From the NCBI GenBank assembly GCA_003353825.1, contig PIVW01000030.1, forward strand, positions 1-22,778: 22,778 nucleotides of DNA. The letters are read 5' to 3'. Numbering within the stretch: the stretch's first letter is position 1; each line of letters opens with the position of its first letter. Origin of the DNA: Chloroflexota bacterium (GTDB lineage: Bacteria; Chloroflexota; Anaerolineae; J102). Of this stretch, positions 7,322-16,863 are shown in pieces. A program made the position numbers and the translations under genes. The notes beneath the pieces are model-generated. The model made no database searches. It saw only the letters and a program-made list of their open reading frames with translations, and was not told the origin of the DNA.

Positions 7322-7895
7322 ATGGCCGGACTCGATGCAGACACCCTGCATATGGTATTTGGATACCTTCAGGCGCTATGCCGGTGATAAACTAACTGAC
7401 AACTACCTACTGGAACTCGACCATAAAGATGAGTTTCCGCGCGAGGTGCTGGAGGAATTATACGATCCGATGCAGTTCGGCCTGCACCTGCTCTTTATCC
7501 CCGAAGAATACGACGGCCTCGGCGGTGGCGCCTACGATATCTATCGCGTCTCCGAAGTCATGGCAGCCATCGATCTCGGCATCGCTACAGGTGTTCTGGC
7601 GACTTTCCTGGGCACGGATCCGATCACAGTGGGTGGCACGGAAGAGCAGAAGCTGCTGTGGATGGGCCGTATCGCCGAAGAGGGCATGCTGGTTGCGTAT
7701 GGCGCTACCGAACCCCAGGCAGGCAGTGATCTGGCGGCGATGAAGAGCAAGGCCGAAGCGGTGGTAGAGAACGACAAAGTGGTTGGTTACAAGATAACTG
7801 GCCGAAAACAGTGGATTAGCAATGGTGGTGTGGCGGATCTCTACTATACTGGCGCTGGCGCCAGGCGGACCCTCATGGTTTATCATCGAACGTGA
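7322..7895 (+). CDS. Acyl-CoA dehydrogenase, N-terminal part (frameshifted)
   Basis: The N-terminal and middle domains of a flavin acyl-CoA dehydrogenase, which oxidises an acyl-CoA to the 2-enoyl-CoA. The family start [12 protein letters not shown] is read from ATG 7322, which has a good AGGAG. The body [25 protein letters not shown] continues in another frame, so an extra base, probably in the TTT at 7358-7360, breaks the gene. The part to 7845 is well kept: [17 protein letters not shown], the FAD-contact [13 protein letters not shown] and the [13 protein letters not shown] segment. After ADLY the frame shifts again and ends in an unrelated tail at 7895. The remainder is read as the next entry. 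With two one-base shifts in an otherwise intact gene, either sequencing error or very recent inactivation is possible. Confidence 0.8.
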
Positions 7896-8958
7896 GACCG
7901 AGGGGTTTACGCAAGGTAAAGCGGAAGACAAACATGGTATTCGCGCCAGCAATACGGCAGCGTTCTTTTTGGAAGAGGTGTACGTCGACGCAGACCGATT
8001 GGTGGGTGGCGTCGAAGGTCAGGGCTTGGTGCAGGCACAGGCAGTCTTCGGTTACACCAGATTGATGGTTGCCGCCTTTGGTCTGGGGGCGGGCTGGGCT
8101 GCCCTGAAGCGGGCGATCCCTTACTCACAGCTGCGCTTTCAGGCTGGCGCTCCCCTCAGTCAGAAGCAGGGTTACACCCACAAACTCATTGTCCCCAACG
8201 CCTGCCGCTTAGAGGCTGCGCGCGCGTATATCGAGTGGACAGCCGAGCGCATCGACAGCGGCGAAGAGGACTTGCAAACCGAAGGAGCCGTAGCCAAATA
8301 CGTGGCCACCGAAGCCGGGAATAAAACAGCTGAAGATTGCATTCAGGCGCTAGGAGGCTATGGCTACACAAAAGAATACATGGTCGAGAAGATCAAACGC
8401 GATGTGAAGATCACAACCATTTACGAGGGCACTTCCGAGATCATGGAATGGACTATCGCCCGGGAGCGCTGGCAGCAACACCTGAAATCACGTGGAGCAT
8501 ATTATCAAGATTGGGCGGAGAGTCTCGAAAGTAGCGCCTCCTCAAATTCGAAGAGCGGCGCCGGCACTGCCGCCATGGCCTTGCGGGCGCTGGCCGTCAT
8601 CCTAGAACGCTGTCGTCAGGATCGGCTTACCCGCAACCAACATCTGTTCTTCCGTCTGGGCGAGTTGGTGGCATTTGCCGAGACCGCGGCCATCTTCAGC
8701 GAGCGGGCCCTTGCTAAACCCACCACGGCCATTGACCTCGACCAGGATACTCAACAGGCCATGGCCCGAATCCACGCCAGAGATGCTGCCCTAAAAGTCG
8801 CAGCGGATGGTTTACGTTGGAGTATTGGCGCCGGTCAGACCGATCCCGACCTTGCCGGATCGCTTGATCTTCCTAGAATCTACAATGCCCAAACAGGTCT
8901 TTTCGAAGATATGAACTTCGTCGCTCAAAAGCTGAACGAGGCATTTCCTGCCAAATAG
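7822..8958 (+). CDS. Acyl-CoA dehydrogenase, C-terminal part (frameshifted)
   Basis: The rest of the acyl-CoA dehydrogenase begun at 7322. True homology starts around 7847 with [17 protein letters not shown], directly continuing the ADLY that ends the previous piece; the two join if one base near 7841-7848 is removed. It contains the middle-domain end ([21 protein letters not shown]) and the helical C-terminal domain, including [20 protein letters not shown], the [20 protein letters not shown] motif and [18 protein letters not shown], in the region holding the catalytic glutamate of many family members. An extra helical tail (about residues 235-378) is longer than in short-chain enzymes. The combined protein would be about 540 residues. 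It is the first gene of the plus-strand block that leads into the synthase, 102 bp before the ketosynthase gene. Confidence 0.82.
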   Translation: MVVWRISTILALAPGGPSWFIIERETEGFTQGKAEDKHGIRASNTAAFFLEEVYVDADRLVGGVEGQGLVQAQAVFGYTRLMVAAFGLGAGWAALKRAIPYSQLRFQAGAPLSQKQGYTHKLIVPNACRLEAARAYIEWTAERIDSGEEDLQTEGAVAKYVATEAGNKTAEDCIQALGGYGYTKEYMVEKIKRDVKITTIYEGTSEIMEWTIARERWQQHLKSRGAYYQDWAESLESSASSNSKSGAGTAAMALRALAVILERCRQDRLTRNQHLFFRLGELVAFAETAAIFSERALAKPTTAIDLDQDTQQAMARIHARDAALKVAADGLRWSIGAGQTDPDLAGSLDLPRIYNAQTGLFEDMNFVAQKLNEAFPAK

Positions 8959-9060
8959 TAACACACCCGATGCAGCACGACCCGCGCAACCCCTAGCGAA
9001 CGATGCAATGTTGAACTGTGACTTCGTTCTTCAAGCTGCATCTGATCAAGAGGCAACCAC

Positions 9061-10548
9061 ATGACTGTTGAGAGAGCAATCGCCATCGTAGGTATCGGGG
9101 CCATCCTCCCCGATGCACCAACGGCCCCAGACTACTGGCAAAATATAAAAAATAAGCGTTATAGTATTAGCGAAACACCGCCCGATCGCTGGAGTACCGC
9201 ACACTATTATGACCCCGATCCAAGTGCTCCAAGCAAAACTTACAGCAAAATTGGAGACTGGGTCAAGGGTTTCGAATTCGACTGGAAGCGTTTTCTCATT
9301 CCCCCGAAAGTTGCCGCAGCGATGGACGAAAGTCAAAAGTGGGCGGTGACGATAGCAGCCGAAGCCCTGGATAATTACGGTTTTCCTAACCGCCCCCTGA
9401 ATACTGAAAACACAGGCGTCATTCTCGGCACGGCGATGGGTGGTGAGATGCACTACTACACGCATAATCGCCTCTCTTTCCCCGAATACGTACATTCGCT
9501 CGAACAGACCGATAGCTTCAAACAGCTTCCCTCCGCGGTAAGACAGAGCATCCTAACGCAATGGCAGGCACAGTGGGAGCAACGCTATCCACCGATCACA
9601 GAAGACTCGATGCCGGGCGAGTTGGTCAACATCATCTCGGGGCGCGTGGCCAATGCTCTCAATTTGCGAGGCCCCAATTTCATTACAGATGCTGCCTGTG
9701 CCTCTAGTTTTGCCGCCATCAATTCAGCCATGGAGATGCTGACGGAGCATCATGTCGATACCGTACTGGCTGGTGGTGTGGATCGCAATATGGGTGCAGG
9801 CATCTTTGTCAAGTTTTGCAAGATCGGCGCCCTCAGTGCAACAGGCAGTCGCCCTTTCGGTGCTGGCGCCGATGGATTTGTGATGGGAGAGGGAGCGGCT
9901 TCTTTCTTGCTCAAGCGCTTGAGTGATGCCGAACGAGCCAACGACACCATATACGCCGTCATCCGTGGCGTGGGCGCCAGCAGTGACGGCAAAGGCAAAG
10001 CCATCATCGTCCCAAATCCCGCCGGCCAGGTTTTAGCCATAGAACGAGCCTGGAGGAATGCAGGCTTGGATCCAGCAAGCTGCACAATGGTCGAAGCACA
10101 CGGGACCAGTACCAAGGTCGGAGATGTGGTAGAACTCGAGAATTTGGGCAAAGTGTTTGCCGGAGCCCGCAGGCAGAGCATTGCCCTCGGATCCGCAAAA
10201 AGCAATATCGGCCATCTCAAAGCCGAAGCAGGGGCTGCAGGATTGCTCAAGACCATCATGTCATTCCATGAAAAAGCGCTTCCCCCCACCCTTAATGCCG
10301 AACGCCCCAATCCTGATACCGATTTCGCTAACTCACCCTTTTTCATTAATCACGACCTTCGTAGCTGGGACCCTCCCAATGGTAATCCACGGCGCTGTGG
10401 CGTTAGCGCTTACGGTTTTGGCGGCACCAATTTCCATCTTGTAGTAGAAGAGCATATACCGGGAGGGTTGACCGATTCCAAGGTTTATGCCAGCGTGGAA
10501 GTGCCGGAATCGAAGGGCCAAGATCGGAGTTCAGACCATGTTGAATAA
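9061..10548 (+). CDS. Beta-ketoacyl synthase, PfaA-like KS
   Basis: A 495-residue stand-alone ketosynthase that condenses a malonyl unit with an acyl chain. The catalytic set is complete: Cys213 in DAACASS, His347 in VEAHGTST, and Lys380 and His385 in [14 protein letters not shown]. The [16 protein letters not shown] motif and the closing [20 protein letters not shown] are also present. PDRW near residue 41 and the long insertion before [11 protein letters not shown] resemble the KS of PUFA synthases (PfaA) and enediyne or heterocyst-glycolipid-like iterative synthases, where KS and AT are normally fused; here they are separate genes. ATG 9061 has AAGAGG at a good distance. The gene overlaps the AT gene by 11 bp. 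It is the only condensing domain in the window with normal spacing of its active-site residues, so it probably does the condensation. Confidence 0.9.
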   Translation: MTVERAIAIVGIGAILPDAPTAPDYWQNIKNKRYSISETPPDRWSTAHYYDPDPSAPSKTYSKIGDWVKGFEFDWKRFLIPPKVAAAMDESQKWAVTIAAEALDNYGFPNRPLNTENTGVILGTAMGGEMHYYTHNRLSFPEYVHSLEQTDSFKQLPSAVRQSILTQWQAQWEQRYPPITEDSMPGELVNIISGRVANALNLRGPNFITDAACASSFAAINSAMEMLTEHHVDTVLAGGVDRNMGAGIFVKFCKIGALSATGSRPFGAGADGFVMGEGAASFLLKRLSDAERANDTIYAVIRGVGASSDGKGKAIIVPNPAGQVLAIERAWRNAGLDPASCTMVEAHGTSTKVGDVVELENLGKVFAGARRQSIALGSAKSNIGHLKAEAGAAGLLKTIMSFHEKALPPTLNAERPNPDTDFANSPFFINHDLRSWDPPNGNPRRCGVSAYGFGGTNFHLVVEEHIPGGLTDSKVYASVEVPESKGQDRSSDHVE

Positions 10549-11878
10549 ATCTAGCGTTGCGTCTGTGCCTGAGCGGCGGCCAGTTAGGGGAATCCTGGCG
10601 TTAGGGGCTCAGTCACCGGCAGATTTGAAAGATAGGTTGGATCGCGTGTTTCAGCGGGTTCAGGGTGGGTGGACGCCCGCATTCGAGCTACCCCCACAAG
10701 ACATGCTTAAAGCGCCCGAACGCCTGGTCATCGATTTCGGTGACAGGGAAGAACTGATCGCTCGCATCCACAAGGCGCGAAAGGGAATGGGGTTCGACAA
10801 TCCCAGTACCTGGAAAGCATTCAATGTGCAAGGTATCTTTCGGGGCAGCGGCCATCCAGAGGGCAAGATCGCCTTCTTGTTCCCCGGGCAGGGCAGCCAG
10901 TATGTAAATATGGGTCGTGAACTCTGGGAACTGGAACCCATCGTGGCAGAGACATTCGCCTTTGCCGACGAGGTCATGCTACCGATTCTCGGCAAACCAT
11001 TGACGAGCTACATCTTTATCGATGTCGACGATCAGGCCGCCGTGGCGCAGGCTAATTTTAACCTGATGCAGACGGTGATCTGTCAACCGGCAATGCTGAC
11101 AATGGACACCGCCATGTACAGGCTTTTGGCTGAGTATGGATTCAAGCCCGACATGGTCATGGGTCATTCGCTTGGCGAGTACGCCGCCTTGATCGCTGCC
11201 GATATCATGCCCTTCGCTCAGGCCCTCGAAGCTTCTGCAGCCCGGGGACGGGAGATGACCGCCATCAACAATCTGGAAGATAACGGTTGGATGGCTGCGG
11301 TAATCGGACCCCTGGACTCTTTAGAAGACATCGATGGTTATGTCGTCCCTGCCAACATCAATAGCACCAACCAGGTTGTTATCGGTGGAGCCAGTGAAGC
11401 GGTAGAAATGGCTATCGACGTGTTCATTGCTCAAGGGATGCAGGCAATGCGTATCCCCGTGAGCCATGCCTTCCACACCAGCATCGTCGCACCAGCTTCT
11501 AAACCTCTACGCGAAGTACTCGACCGCTTGGATGTCCGGGAACCCAACTTGCCACTTGTGGCGAATGTCACTGGGGAGTTATATCCAACCACGGTCGCAG
11601 GCATCAAAGATATTCTGGAACAACAGGTCGCAACCCCGGTGCAATGGGTCAAAGGTCTGAAGACACTATACGCCAACGGCTGCTCCACCTTTGTGGAGGT
11701 CGGTACCAAACGAGCGCTAAGGAGTTTTGCCGAGGATGTTTTAGGTGGTAATGGCGACGTAACAACACTCTTTACCAACCATCCCAAATGGGGTGAATTG
11801 CCAACCTTTAATCAGGCCATTTGCGGATTGTATGCCGCGGGGTACGGCGTGAGGTCGGAGGACAGAGGTCGGGTATAA
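10538..11878 (+). CDS. Acyltransferase (malonyl-CoA:ACP type) of the synthase
   Basis: A 446-residue protein with a PKS/FabD-type AT domain from about residue 110. [17 protein letters not shown] opens the domain, the nucleophile is Ser211 in [11 protein letters not shown], and the catalytic His is His310 in SHAFH. The HAFH motif is associated with malonyl-CoA, in contrast to YASH for methylmalonyl-CoA in modular PKSs, so malonyl loading is predicted. The first 100 residues form a linker ([21 protein letters not shown]) typical of KS-AT linkers, which suggests descent from a KS-AT fusion. ATG 10538 is chosen because GGAG lies 8 nt upstream and it overlaps the end of the KS gene. The last residues ([10 protein letters not shown]) are encoded by a 7-bp repeat tract, so the natural C-terminus is uncertain. 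Confidence 0.88.
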   Translation: MLNKSSVASVPERRPVRGILALGAQSPADLKDRLDRVFQRVQGGWTPAFELPPQDMLKAPERLVIDFGDREELIARIHKARKGMGFDNPSTWKAFNVQGIFRGSGHPEGKIAFLFPGQGSQYVNMGRELWELEPIVAETFAFADEVMLPILGKPLTSYIFIDVDDQAAVAQANFNLMQTVICQPAMLTMDTAMYRLLAEYGFKPDMVMGHSLGEYAALIAADIMPFAQALEASAARGREMTAINNLEDNGWMAAVIGPLDSLEDIDGYVVPANINSTNQVVIGGASEAVEMAIDVFIAQGMQAMRIPVSHAFHTSIVAPASKPLREVLDRLDVREPNLPLVANVTGELYPTTVAGIKDILEQQVATPVQWVKGLKTLYANGCSTFVEVGTKRALRSFAEDVLGGNGDVTTLFTNHPKWGELPTFNQAICGLYAAGYGVRSEDRGRV

Positions 11879-11935
11879 TCTCACCTGAACAAACGATACG
11901 CAACACGCAACACGATCCTCGCAACACGATCCCCA
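11851..11935. repeat. Heptamer tracts at the AT / second KS junction
   Basis: Two adjoining 7-bp tracts. At 11851-11871 the units are gaggtcg, gaggaca, gaggtcg. At 11894-11935 they are cgatacg, caacacg, caacacg, atcctcg, caacacg, atcccca. The first spans the last codons of the AT gene, whose stop is at 11876-11878. The frame of the following KS gene is open across both tracts. The units match those at 13494-13528 and 2952-3000. Confidence 0.75.
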
Positions 11936-11967
11936 GCGATGACCTCGCCCAAGCCCTCCTTCAAGCC

Positions 11968-14900
11968 ATGACCCATTTCCAATCTGCAGACAGCCCTCAA
12001 CCTTACGACCGAAATACCCCTCCTAAAGGTTCCATCGTGATCTCCGGTACGGGACTGGGTTTGCCTGGAGCAGAGAAAGCGGTGATGGATCCGGACAATG
12101 CCATGCGCATTCTGCGCGACAAGCAGTTTATCGACCTGATCCCGGAACGATTTCGCCGAGAGGTGCTTGCCAAACGGATTACGCGCGTGGTCAAGGCGGC
12201 CGATGGCAATGGCAAGTTTGTGACGCTCACCGATCAGGAGGAAGTGATCAAATTGGCCGGGCGACCGGGTTCGTTCGATCTCACCGAAGAGTACGGTGTG
12301 CCCGCCAAACTGGTCGAAGCGTTGGATACAACCACGCAACTCGCCATGGCTGCCGGACTCGATGTCCTGCATGAAGCCGGTTTTCCCCTTGTTCAGACCT
12401 ACCGCCGCACCCGTAAGGGAACCCATCTCCCCGAAAAGTGGATGCTGCCCGAAGCGCTTCGGGATGAAACCGGCGTGATCTTCGCCAGCGCCTTCCCCAG
12501 TATCGATAGCTTTGCCGACGAGCTTTCTCGTTACTTCACCTGGCAGACTCGCATCACTCGCTTGGAGGTGCTCGAGGATCTGAGACGCTACACTCGTGAT
12601 GATGATACCCTGCGTGAGATTCAGCGACGCATTTCCGAGATCAGAGATATCGTGGAGCGCGAGCCTTACAATTTCGACCGTCGCTTCCTCTTGCGTATCC
12701 TTGTCATGGGTCACAGTCAGTTTGCTGAATACATCGGCGCCAGAGGTCCGAATACACATGTCAATGCAGCCTGTGCTTCTACAGCTCAAGCCATCGCCAT
12801 TGCCGAAGACTGGATCCGAAGCGGACGATGTCGCCGTGTTATCGTAGTCGGCGCTGACAATGTCACCGACGATCGCCTGCTGGAAATGGCCTTTATCTCA
12901 CACGAAACCTTTACCCCGGCTCGCGGTGGCAGCGCTTCGGCTGAAGTACTGGCGTTGCGCAAGACATTTGATAGCGCCGCCAGGGAGATCGTTATTGCCA
13001 ACACCAAGGGATTTACCGGCCATCCTATGGGTGTAGGCATCGAAGATGTTATCGGCGTCAAAATGCTGGAACATGGCATTGTGCCGCCGGTACCCAATTT
13101 CAAAGAGGTCGATCCTGACCTTGGTGTGCTCAATCTGAGCCGGGGCGGACGCTATCTTGTACAGTACGCTATGCACCTGGCCGCGGGCTTTGGCTCGCAG
13201 ATCGCACTCACACTTACCCGCCGCATTCCCGGCAGTTTAGCTCGGATGGACAATGGTGGCCTCTACCGGCGCTGGCTTTCAGACATCAGTGGCTATGACC
13301 TGGCTGAAACGGAAGTTATCAAACGTGTGCTGCGTGTGACGGCACAGGGCGTACCACCCCGCTCGCCTATGCCCAGTACCTGGCGTTATGGCACCGAACC
13401 CATGCTTCGAGCAGCCGCGCCCGGCGATGGTTATATGGATACTCGCCCGGCGCCCATGGCGGCTGTGGCTGAGATGTGGGAGGCGGAGCAGAAGTCGGAA
13501 GTCGGAGGTCGGAAGTCGGAGGTCGAAGATCAAGAGCCAGACTTGAAATCTGCCGAAGTTGTGGAGGATGCCGGGGTTTTGGCAGGGGATGTAGTTGCCA
13601 ATGCCGTTTTGGGCATTGTGGCCGACAAGACCGGGTACCCGCAGGATATGCTGGATCTCGACCTGGACCTCGAGGCCGATCTGGGCATCGGTACTGTCAA
13701 GCAAGCGGAGACCTTTGCCGCCGTTCGCCAGGAGTTCGACATCCCCCTACAACAAGACCTAAGCTTGCGAGATTATCCCACCCTGGAGAGTGTGATTGGG
13801 TTTGTGCATAACATGCGGCCTGATTTAGCGGGGGTCGGAGGGCAGCAGGCGGTATCCGTTGTCGGTGATGCCAGAGAAACTCTAATTCCTAATCTTCACT
13901 ATCATGTAGAAGATGCTGACAAAATGCCCCGGCGTGTCCCTGTGCCCGCTCTGCGCCCTGCCCTTGATTACTGCAAACCAACTGGCGTAACGCTGGATGA
14001 GAACAGCCGGGTGATTGTAATGATGGATAGCGGTGGGGTCGGCAAATCACTGGTGGGACGATTGCATAAGCTGGGCGTAACAACGCTGCAGCTAAGCCCA
14101 GAGATAGAGACGGAAGCTTTGATTGTTGAATTAGAGAGCTGGCTGGCAGAGAGTGCTATCCAAGGGGTGTACTGGCTGCCAGCGCTGGATGTGGAACCCG
14201 TCCTGGAGGAGATGGACCTGGCCACCTGGCGTGAACTCAATCGCCGGCGTATCAAGAATCTTTATACGACCATGCGCACGCTTTATGATGCAGTTTCCGG
14301 AGCAAACACCTTCCTTGTTGTGGCGACACGATTAGGTGGTTTGCATGGCTATGGTGAAGAAGGGGCATCGGCGCCACTGGGCGGCGCTGTCGTCGGCTTC
14401 AGTAAGGCCTATGGCGTCGAACGAGGCATGCAAGAGGAGAGCGGTGAGGGTGTTCTAGTCAAAGCAGTCGATTTTGAAATCAGCCGCAAGACTACCGAAC
14501 CGGCGGATCAACTCATCGCCGAAACGCTATACGATCCCGGCATTACAGAAGTCGGCTATTGCCGGAGCTTGCGCTATACGGTCACGCTGGTCAAGAAACC
14601 GGCAGCTGATGGAGACACAGGCATGTCACTCGGGCCCGAGACGGTGTTTGTCGTCACCGGGGCGGCAGGAGGTATCACCAGCGCCATCGTCAGTGATCTG
14701 GCAGCAGCCAGCCGGGGCGTGTTCTACCTTTTGGATCTTGTCCAAGCGCCAGCTCATGACGATGCCCATATCCGGCTTTATCGCCATGATCCAGAAGCAC
14801 TAAAACGCGAGCTAATCGAGGATGCTTGCGCACAGGGTGAGCGCCCCACCCCGGTGCAAATCGAACAACAAATGCAAGCGATTGAACGTAGCGAGGCAGC

Positions 14901-15663
14901 ATTGCAGGCTGATGAAGGAACACCCTGGTTACCCGGCGCCATGGCAACCGAAGCACTGGCAGAAGTCGCGTCGCTCTTGGCGCCCGGATATGAAATCGTT
15001 GCATTGGAGCACGTTGAAATGATGGGTGCATTCAAGTTCTTCCGCATGGAACCGAGAACACTTTATCTCAATGCTCAGATCTCGCCTGATGGTGATGGCC
15101 TGCGAGCGCGCCTTGTTCTTCGCTCGAAAACCGTGCCCAAACGCGAAGGTTTGCCCATCCAGATAAAAGATCACTTCTCTGCGAGCGTCAGGTTGAGTCC
15201 CACCATAGTCGTGATTCCAAATATCGATTTTACACCGCCAAGCGATGGCGATTTGCCCATAACCGCCCGGTCAGTGTATAAGACCTTTTTCCATGGCCCG
15301 GCCTATCAGGTGATCGAACGCGCCAGGGTCGATGGCAACAGTGCTATTGGCCGTTTCGCCGCCGACCTACCGCCAAATACAGTTCCGGCCGACAGTACTT
15401 CATTGCTGGCGCCTCGCCTGGTTGAACTCTGTTTCCAATTAGCGGCACTCTGGCGCCAAGAAGTCAAGGGAGCGATGGCAATGCCCATAGGTTTCGATTC
15501 ACTGGTCACATATCGACAAGAACCAGAAAGTGTGGGAAGCTTGTTTGGCATAGTCAGTACGACCGACGACGGAGAAATCTTCGATTGCCAGGTCGTCGAC
15601 ACCAGCGGTGCTGTTTATGTCGAGTTAAGCGGTTATCGCACCGTGGCCAGGCCATTGGCTTAG
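11968..15663 (+). CDS. Multidomain synthase: KS-ACP-KR-DH, with internal gaps
   Basis: A large cytosolic lipid/polyketide synthase subunit (1231 residues from ATG 11968). Domains: (1) KS, about 18-450, with Cys269 in NAACAST, His312 in ISHETFT and Lys347/His352 in [10 protein letters not shown]; Cys to first His is 43 residues, against 134 in the neighbouring KS, and the PFD...GEGA segment is missing. (2) A linker with a 7-bp repeat. (3) ACP, about 525-610, motif [13 protein letters not shown], with Thr576 where the phosphopantetheine Ser is expected. (4) KR: a structural half (about 680-870), then the Rossmann loop TGAAGGI at 897-903, but no YxxxN catalytic motif. (5) DH-like double hotdog from GTPWLPG (984); the usual HxxxG His is replaced. 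FHGPAYQV marks its second half. The start is uncertain: the frame is open upstream to TTG 11821, inside the AT gene, and no ribosome site precedes ATG 11968. Confidence 0.82.
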   Translation: MTHFQSADSPQPYDRNTPPKGSIVISGTGLGLPGAEKAVMDPDNAMRILRDKQFIDLIPERFRREVLAKRITRVVKAADGNGKFVTLTDQEEVIKLAGRPGSFDLTEEYGVPAKLVEALDTTTQLAMAAGLDVLHEAGFPLVQTYRRTRKGTHLPEKWMLPEALRDETGVIFASAFPSIDSFADELSRYFTWQTRITRLEVLEDLRRYTRDDDTLREIQRRISEIRDIVEREPYNFDRRFLLRILVMGHSQFAEYIGARGPNTHVNAACASTAQAIAIAEDWIRSGRCRRVIVVGADNVTDDRLLEMAFISHETFTPARGGSASAEVLALRKTFDSAAREIVIANTKGFTGHPMGVGIEDVIGVKMLEHGIVPPVPNFKEVDPDLGVLNLSRGGRYLVQYAMHLAAGFGSQIALTLTRRIPGSLARMDNGGLYRRWLSDISGYDLAETEVIKRVLRVTAQGVPPRSPMPSTWRYGTEPMLRAAAPGDGYMDTRPAPMAAVAEMWEAEQKSEVGGRKSEVEDQEPDLKSAEVVEDAGVLAGDVVANAVLGIVADKTGYPQDMLDLDLDLEADLGIGTVKQAETFAAVRQEFDIPLQQDLSLRDYPTLESVIGFVHNMRPDLAGVGGQQAVSVVGDARETLIPNLHYHVEDADKMPRRVPVPALRPALDYCKPTGVTLDENSRVIVMMDSGGVGKSLVGRLHKLGVTTLQLSPEIETEALIVELESWLAESAIQGVYWLPALDVEPVLEEMDLATWRELNRRRIKNLYTTMRTLYDAVSGANTFLVVATRLGGLHGYGEEGASAPLGGAVVGFSKAYGVERGMQEESGEGVLVKAVDFEISRKTTEPADQLIAETLYDPGITEVGYCRSLRYTVTLVKKPAADGDTGMSLGPETVFVVTGAAGGITSAIVSDLAAASRGVFYLLDLVQAPAHDDAHIRLYRHDPEALKRELIEDACAQGERPTPVQIEQQMQAIERSEAALQADEGTPWLPGAMATEALAEVASLLAPGYEIVALEHVEMMGAFKFFRMEPRTLYLNAQISPDGDGLRARLVLRSKTVPKREGLPIQIKDHFSASVRLSPTIVVIPNIDFTPPSDGDLPITARSVYKTFFHGPAYQVIERARVDGNSAIGRFAADLPPNTVPADSTSLLAPRLVELCFQLAALWRQEVKGAMAMPIGFDSLVTYRQEPESVGSLFGIVSTTDDGEIFDCQVVDTSGAVYVELSGYRTVARPLA
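13494..13528. repeat. In-frame heptamer repeat in the KS-ACP linker
   Basis: Five consecutive 7-bp units, gtcggaa, gtcggag, gtcggaa, gtcggag and gtcgaag, lie inside the large synthase gene. They encode the low-complexity linker [12 protein letters not shown] just before the ACP. Because 7 is not a multiple of 3, any gain or loss of one unit shifts the frame and removes everything after the KS. Confidence 0.85.
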
Positions 15664-15700
15664 CAAACCACCACACCCAATTCACCCGAGGTGAAACATT

Positions 15701-15997
15701 ATGTCTGCAGAAGATGTCCAAACCAACGATACTGAGCCCGAAGTTGCTGAAGTCGTAGCGGTCGCGCAGCCTGAAGACTTACAGGTGCGTGTCGATGAGC
15801 TGGAAGCACGCTTGGCCGGCCTGGAAGAGGGCTTGCCTGACACCTGGTTGTTGAGCCAGAGCCTATGGAAACGCGTGATCACGGTCTATGGCTATTATCT
15901 GGTGGTGGCGCTTGTTATCGCCATCCCCATCTTCATATGCACCTTCGCATTCATGATGATCGGTATAATTGCGGCGGCAGTTGGCGGTGGTTATTGA
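15701..15997 (+). CDS. Small membrane protein with N-terminal coiled coil
   Basis: A 98-residue protein of unknown function. Residues 1-25 are acidic and disordered, 26-43 form a short coiled coil (LQVRVDELEARLAGLEEGL), and 60-93 form one long or two short membrane segments (VYGYYLVVALVIAIPIFICTFAFMMIGII). ATG 15701 has GAGGTG upstream at a good distance, so it is likely real despite its size. It lies 37 bp after the large synthase gene and overlaps the start region of the phosphopantetheinyl transferase gene, so it is co-transcribed with both. A tempting idea is a membrane anchor or adaptor for the synthase, but nothing in the sequence proves this. Confidence 0.7.
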   Translation: MSAEDVQTNDTEPEVAEVVAVAQPEDLQVRVDELEARLAGLEEGLPDTWLLSQSLWKRVITVYGYYLVVALVIAIPIFICTFAFMMIGIIAAAVGGGY

Positions 15998-16784
15998 GAC
16001 GACGTCAACAAGGTATCCATCGCCGCGGCCTGATCTGCCCGATTCCCTAACGTCGATCCAATGGCTTGTGCAGGGTACCGGATCTGACGCCCATTTGGTC
16101 GAGGGTATGGCGCCGCCGGGGCTTCTGAATCCGCTCGAGCTAGAGGTTCTGGCCGGGTTCAGAGTTCCCAAACGTCGTCGAGATTGGCTGTTGGGCCGTT
16201 GGACGGCCAAACACCTTGTGCAGAAATATCTCGAAGACACCTTCCCCAGTGTCGCACCCTTATCTTCGCTCCACATAGGTAATGATGCGGACGGCGCACC
16301 TTATGCCGCCCTATTATCTGCCCCCCAGCAGCCATACTCACTCAATCGCCTGGCCATAAGCATCTCCATAAGCCACAGTGGCCATCGTAGTCTCTGCGTG
16401 CTCTGGCCGGCCTTAGACGCGCAGGTTGGGGCAGATATGGAGTTGGTCGAGGCCAGAGAGTGGTCCTTTGTGGAGAGCTTTTTTACAGAGCACGAAATCG
16501 CCGCCGCGGGCGCCGCAGAGCAACCCGATGTAGTGGTAACAGCCTTTTGGAGCGCCAAGGAGGCGGTGTTGAAAACGCTACGCACCGGCTTGCGCGTAGA
16601 TACCCGCCGCATCAGTTGTGCTATCCCCACCACCGGTCTACGCTCCGACCAATGGACACCAATCTCGATCACACTCGACCCAACCTTATTACCTGCCCGA
16701 ATTCCTGAATCCACATTCCGGGTATGGCAACTCTTGCAGAGCAACTTTGTTTTAACATTAGCTCTGCTAAAGCCACAGGCCTGA
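15987..16784 (+). CDS. 4'-phosphopantetheinyl transferase, Sfp type
   Basis: Transfers the phosphopantetheine arm of CoA to the Ser of carrier proteins. The PKRRRDWLLGRWTAKHL segment, the SISHSG motif, the Mg-binding GADME (about 148-152; family GxDxE) and WSAKEAVLK (about 188-196; family WxxKEAxxK) are all present, and the length (about 265) suits the Sfp group. The start is uncertain. GTG 15987 is my choice, but TTG 15969 or 15981 are also in frame, and none has a strong ribosome site; translational coupling with the small membrane protein, which it overlaps, is likely. Its presence within the synthase block points to a dedicated activator. This is puzzling because the only ACP visible here has Thr in place of Ser, so its target may be encoded elsewhere. 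Confidence 0.87.
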   Translation: MVIETTSTRYPSPRPDLPDSLTSIQWLVQGTGSDAHLVEGMAPPGLLNPLELEVLAGFRVPKRRRDWLLGRWTAKHLVQKYLEDTFPSVAPLSSLHIGNDADGAPYAALLSAPQQPYSLNRLAISISISHSGHRSLCVLWPALDAQVGADMELVEAREWSFVESFFTEHEIAAAGAAEQPDVVVTAFWSAKEAVLKTLRTGLRVDTRRISCAIPTTGLRSDQWTPISITLDPTLLPARIPESTFRVWQLLQSNFVLTLALLKPQA

Positions 16785-16800
16785 GCAACCAACGCCTTCA

Positions 16801-16835
16801 ATCATCAATCATCAGTCATCAGTCATCAGTCATCA
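16801..16835. repeat. Heptamer repeat (RTCATCA), five units
   Basis: Two atcatca units followed by three gtcatca units, directly between the PPTase and carboxyltransferase genes and ending 28 bp before the latter's start. It is in the same 7-bp format as the other tracts but with a different unit. Confidence 0.85.
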
Positions 16836-16851
16836 GTCTTAGATTTCCGTT

Positions 16852-16855
16852 GGAG
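16852..16855 (+). promoter_or_regulatory. Ribosome binding site for the TTG start at 16864
   Basis: GGAG sits 8 nt before TTG 16864. No ATG in frame lies near the start of the carboxyltransferase, and the family N-terminus begins about here, so this site decides for the rare TTG start. Confidence 0.6.
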
Positions 16856-16863
16856 TCAACCAT

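Noticed and set aside
8969..9042. 8-bp inverted pair gatgcagc / gctgcatc between the dehydrogenase and KS genes
   Set aside because: Arms are short and about 58 bp apart; chance pairing is plausible and no other operator signs are seen.
11881..12789. Minus-strand open frame of 302 codons
   Set aside because: It is opposite the KS domain of the large synthase; the plus strand holds clear KS motifs, so this is a shadow.
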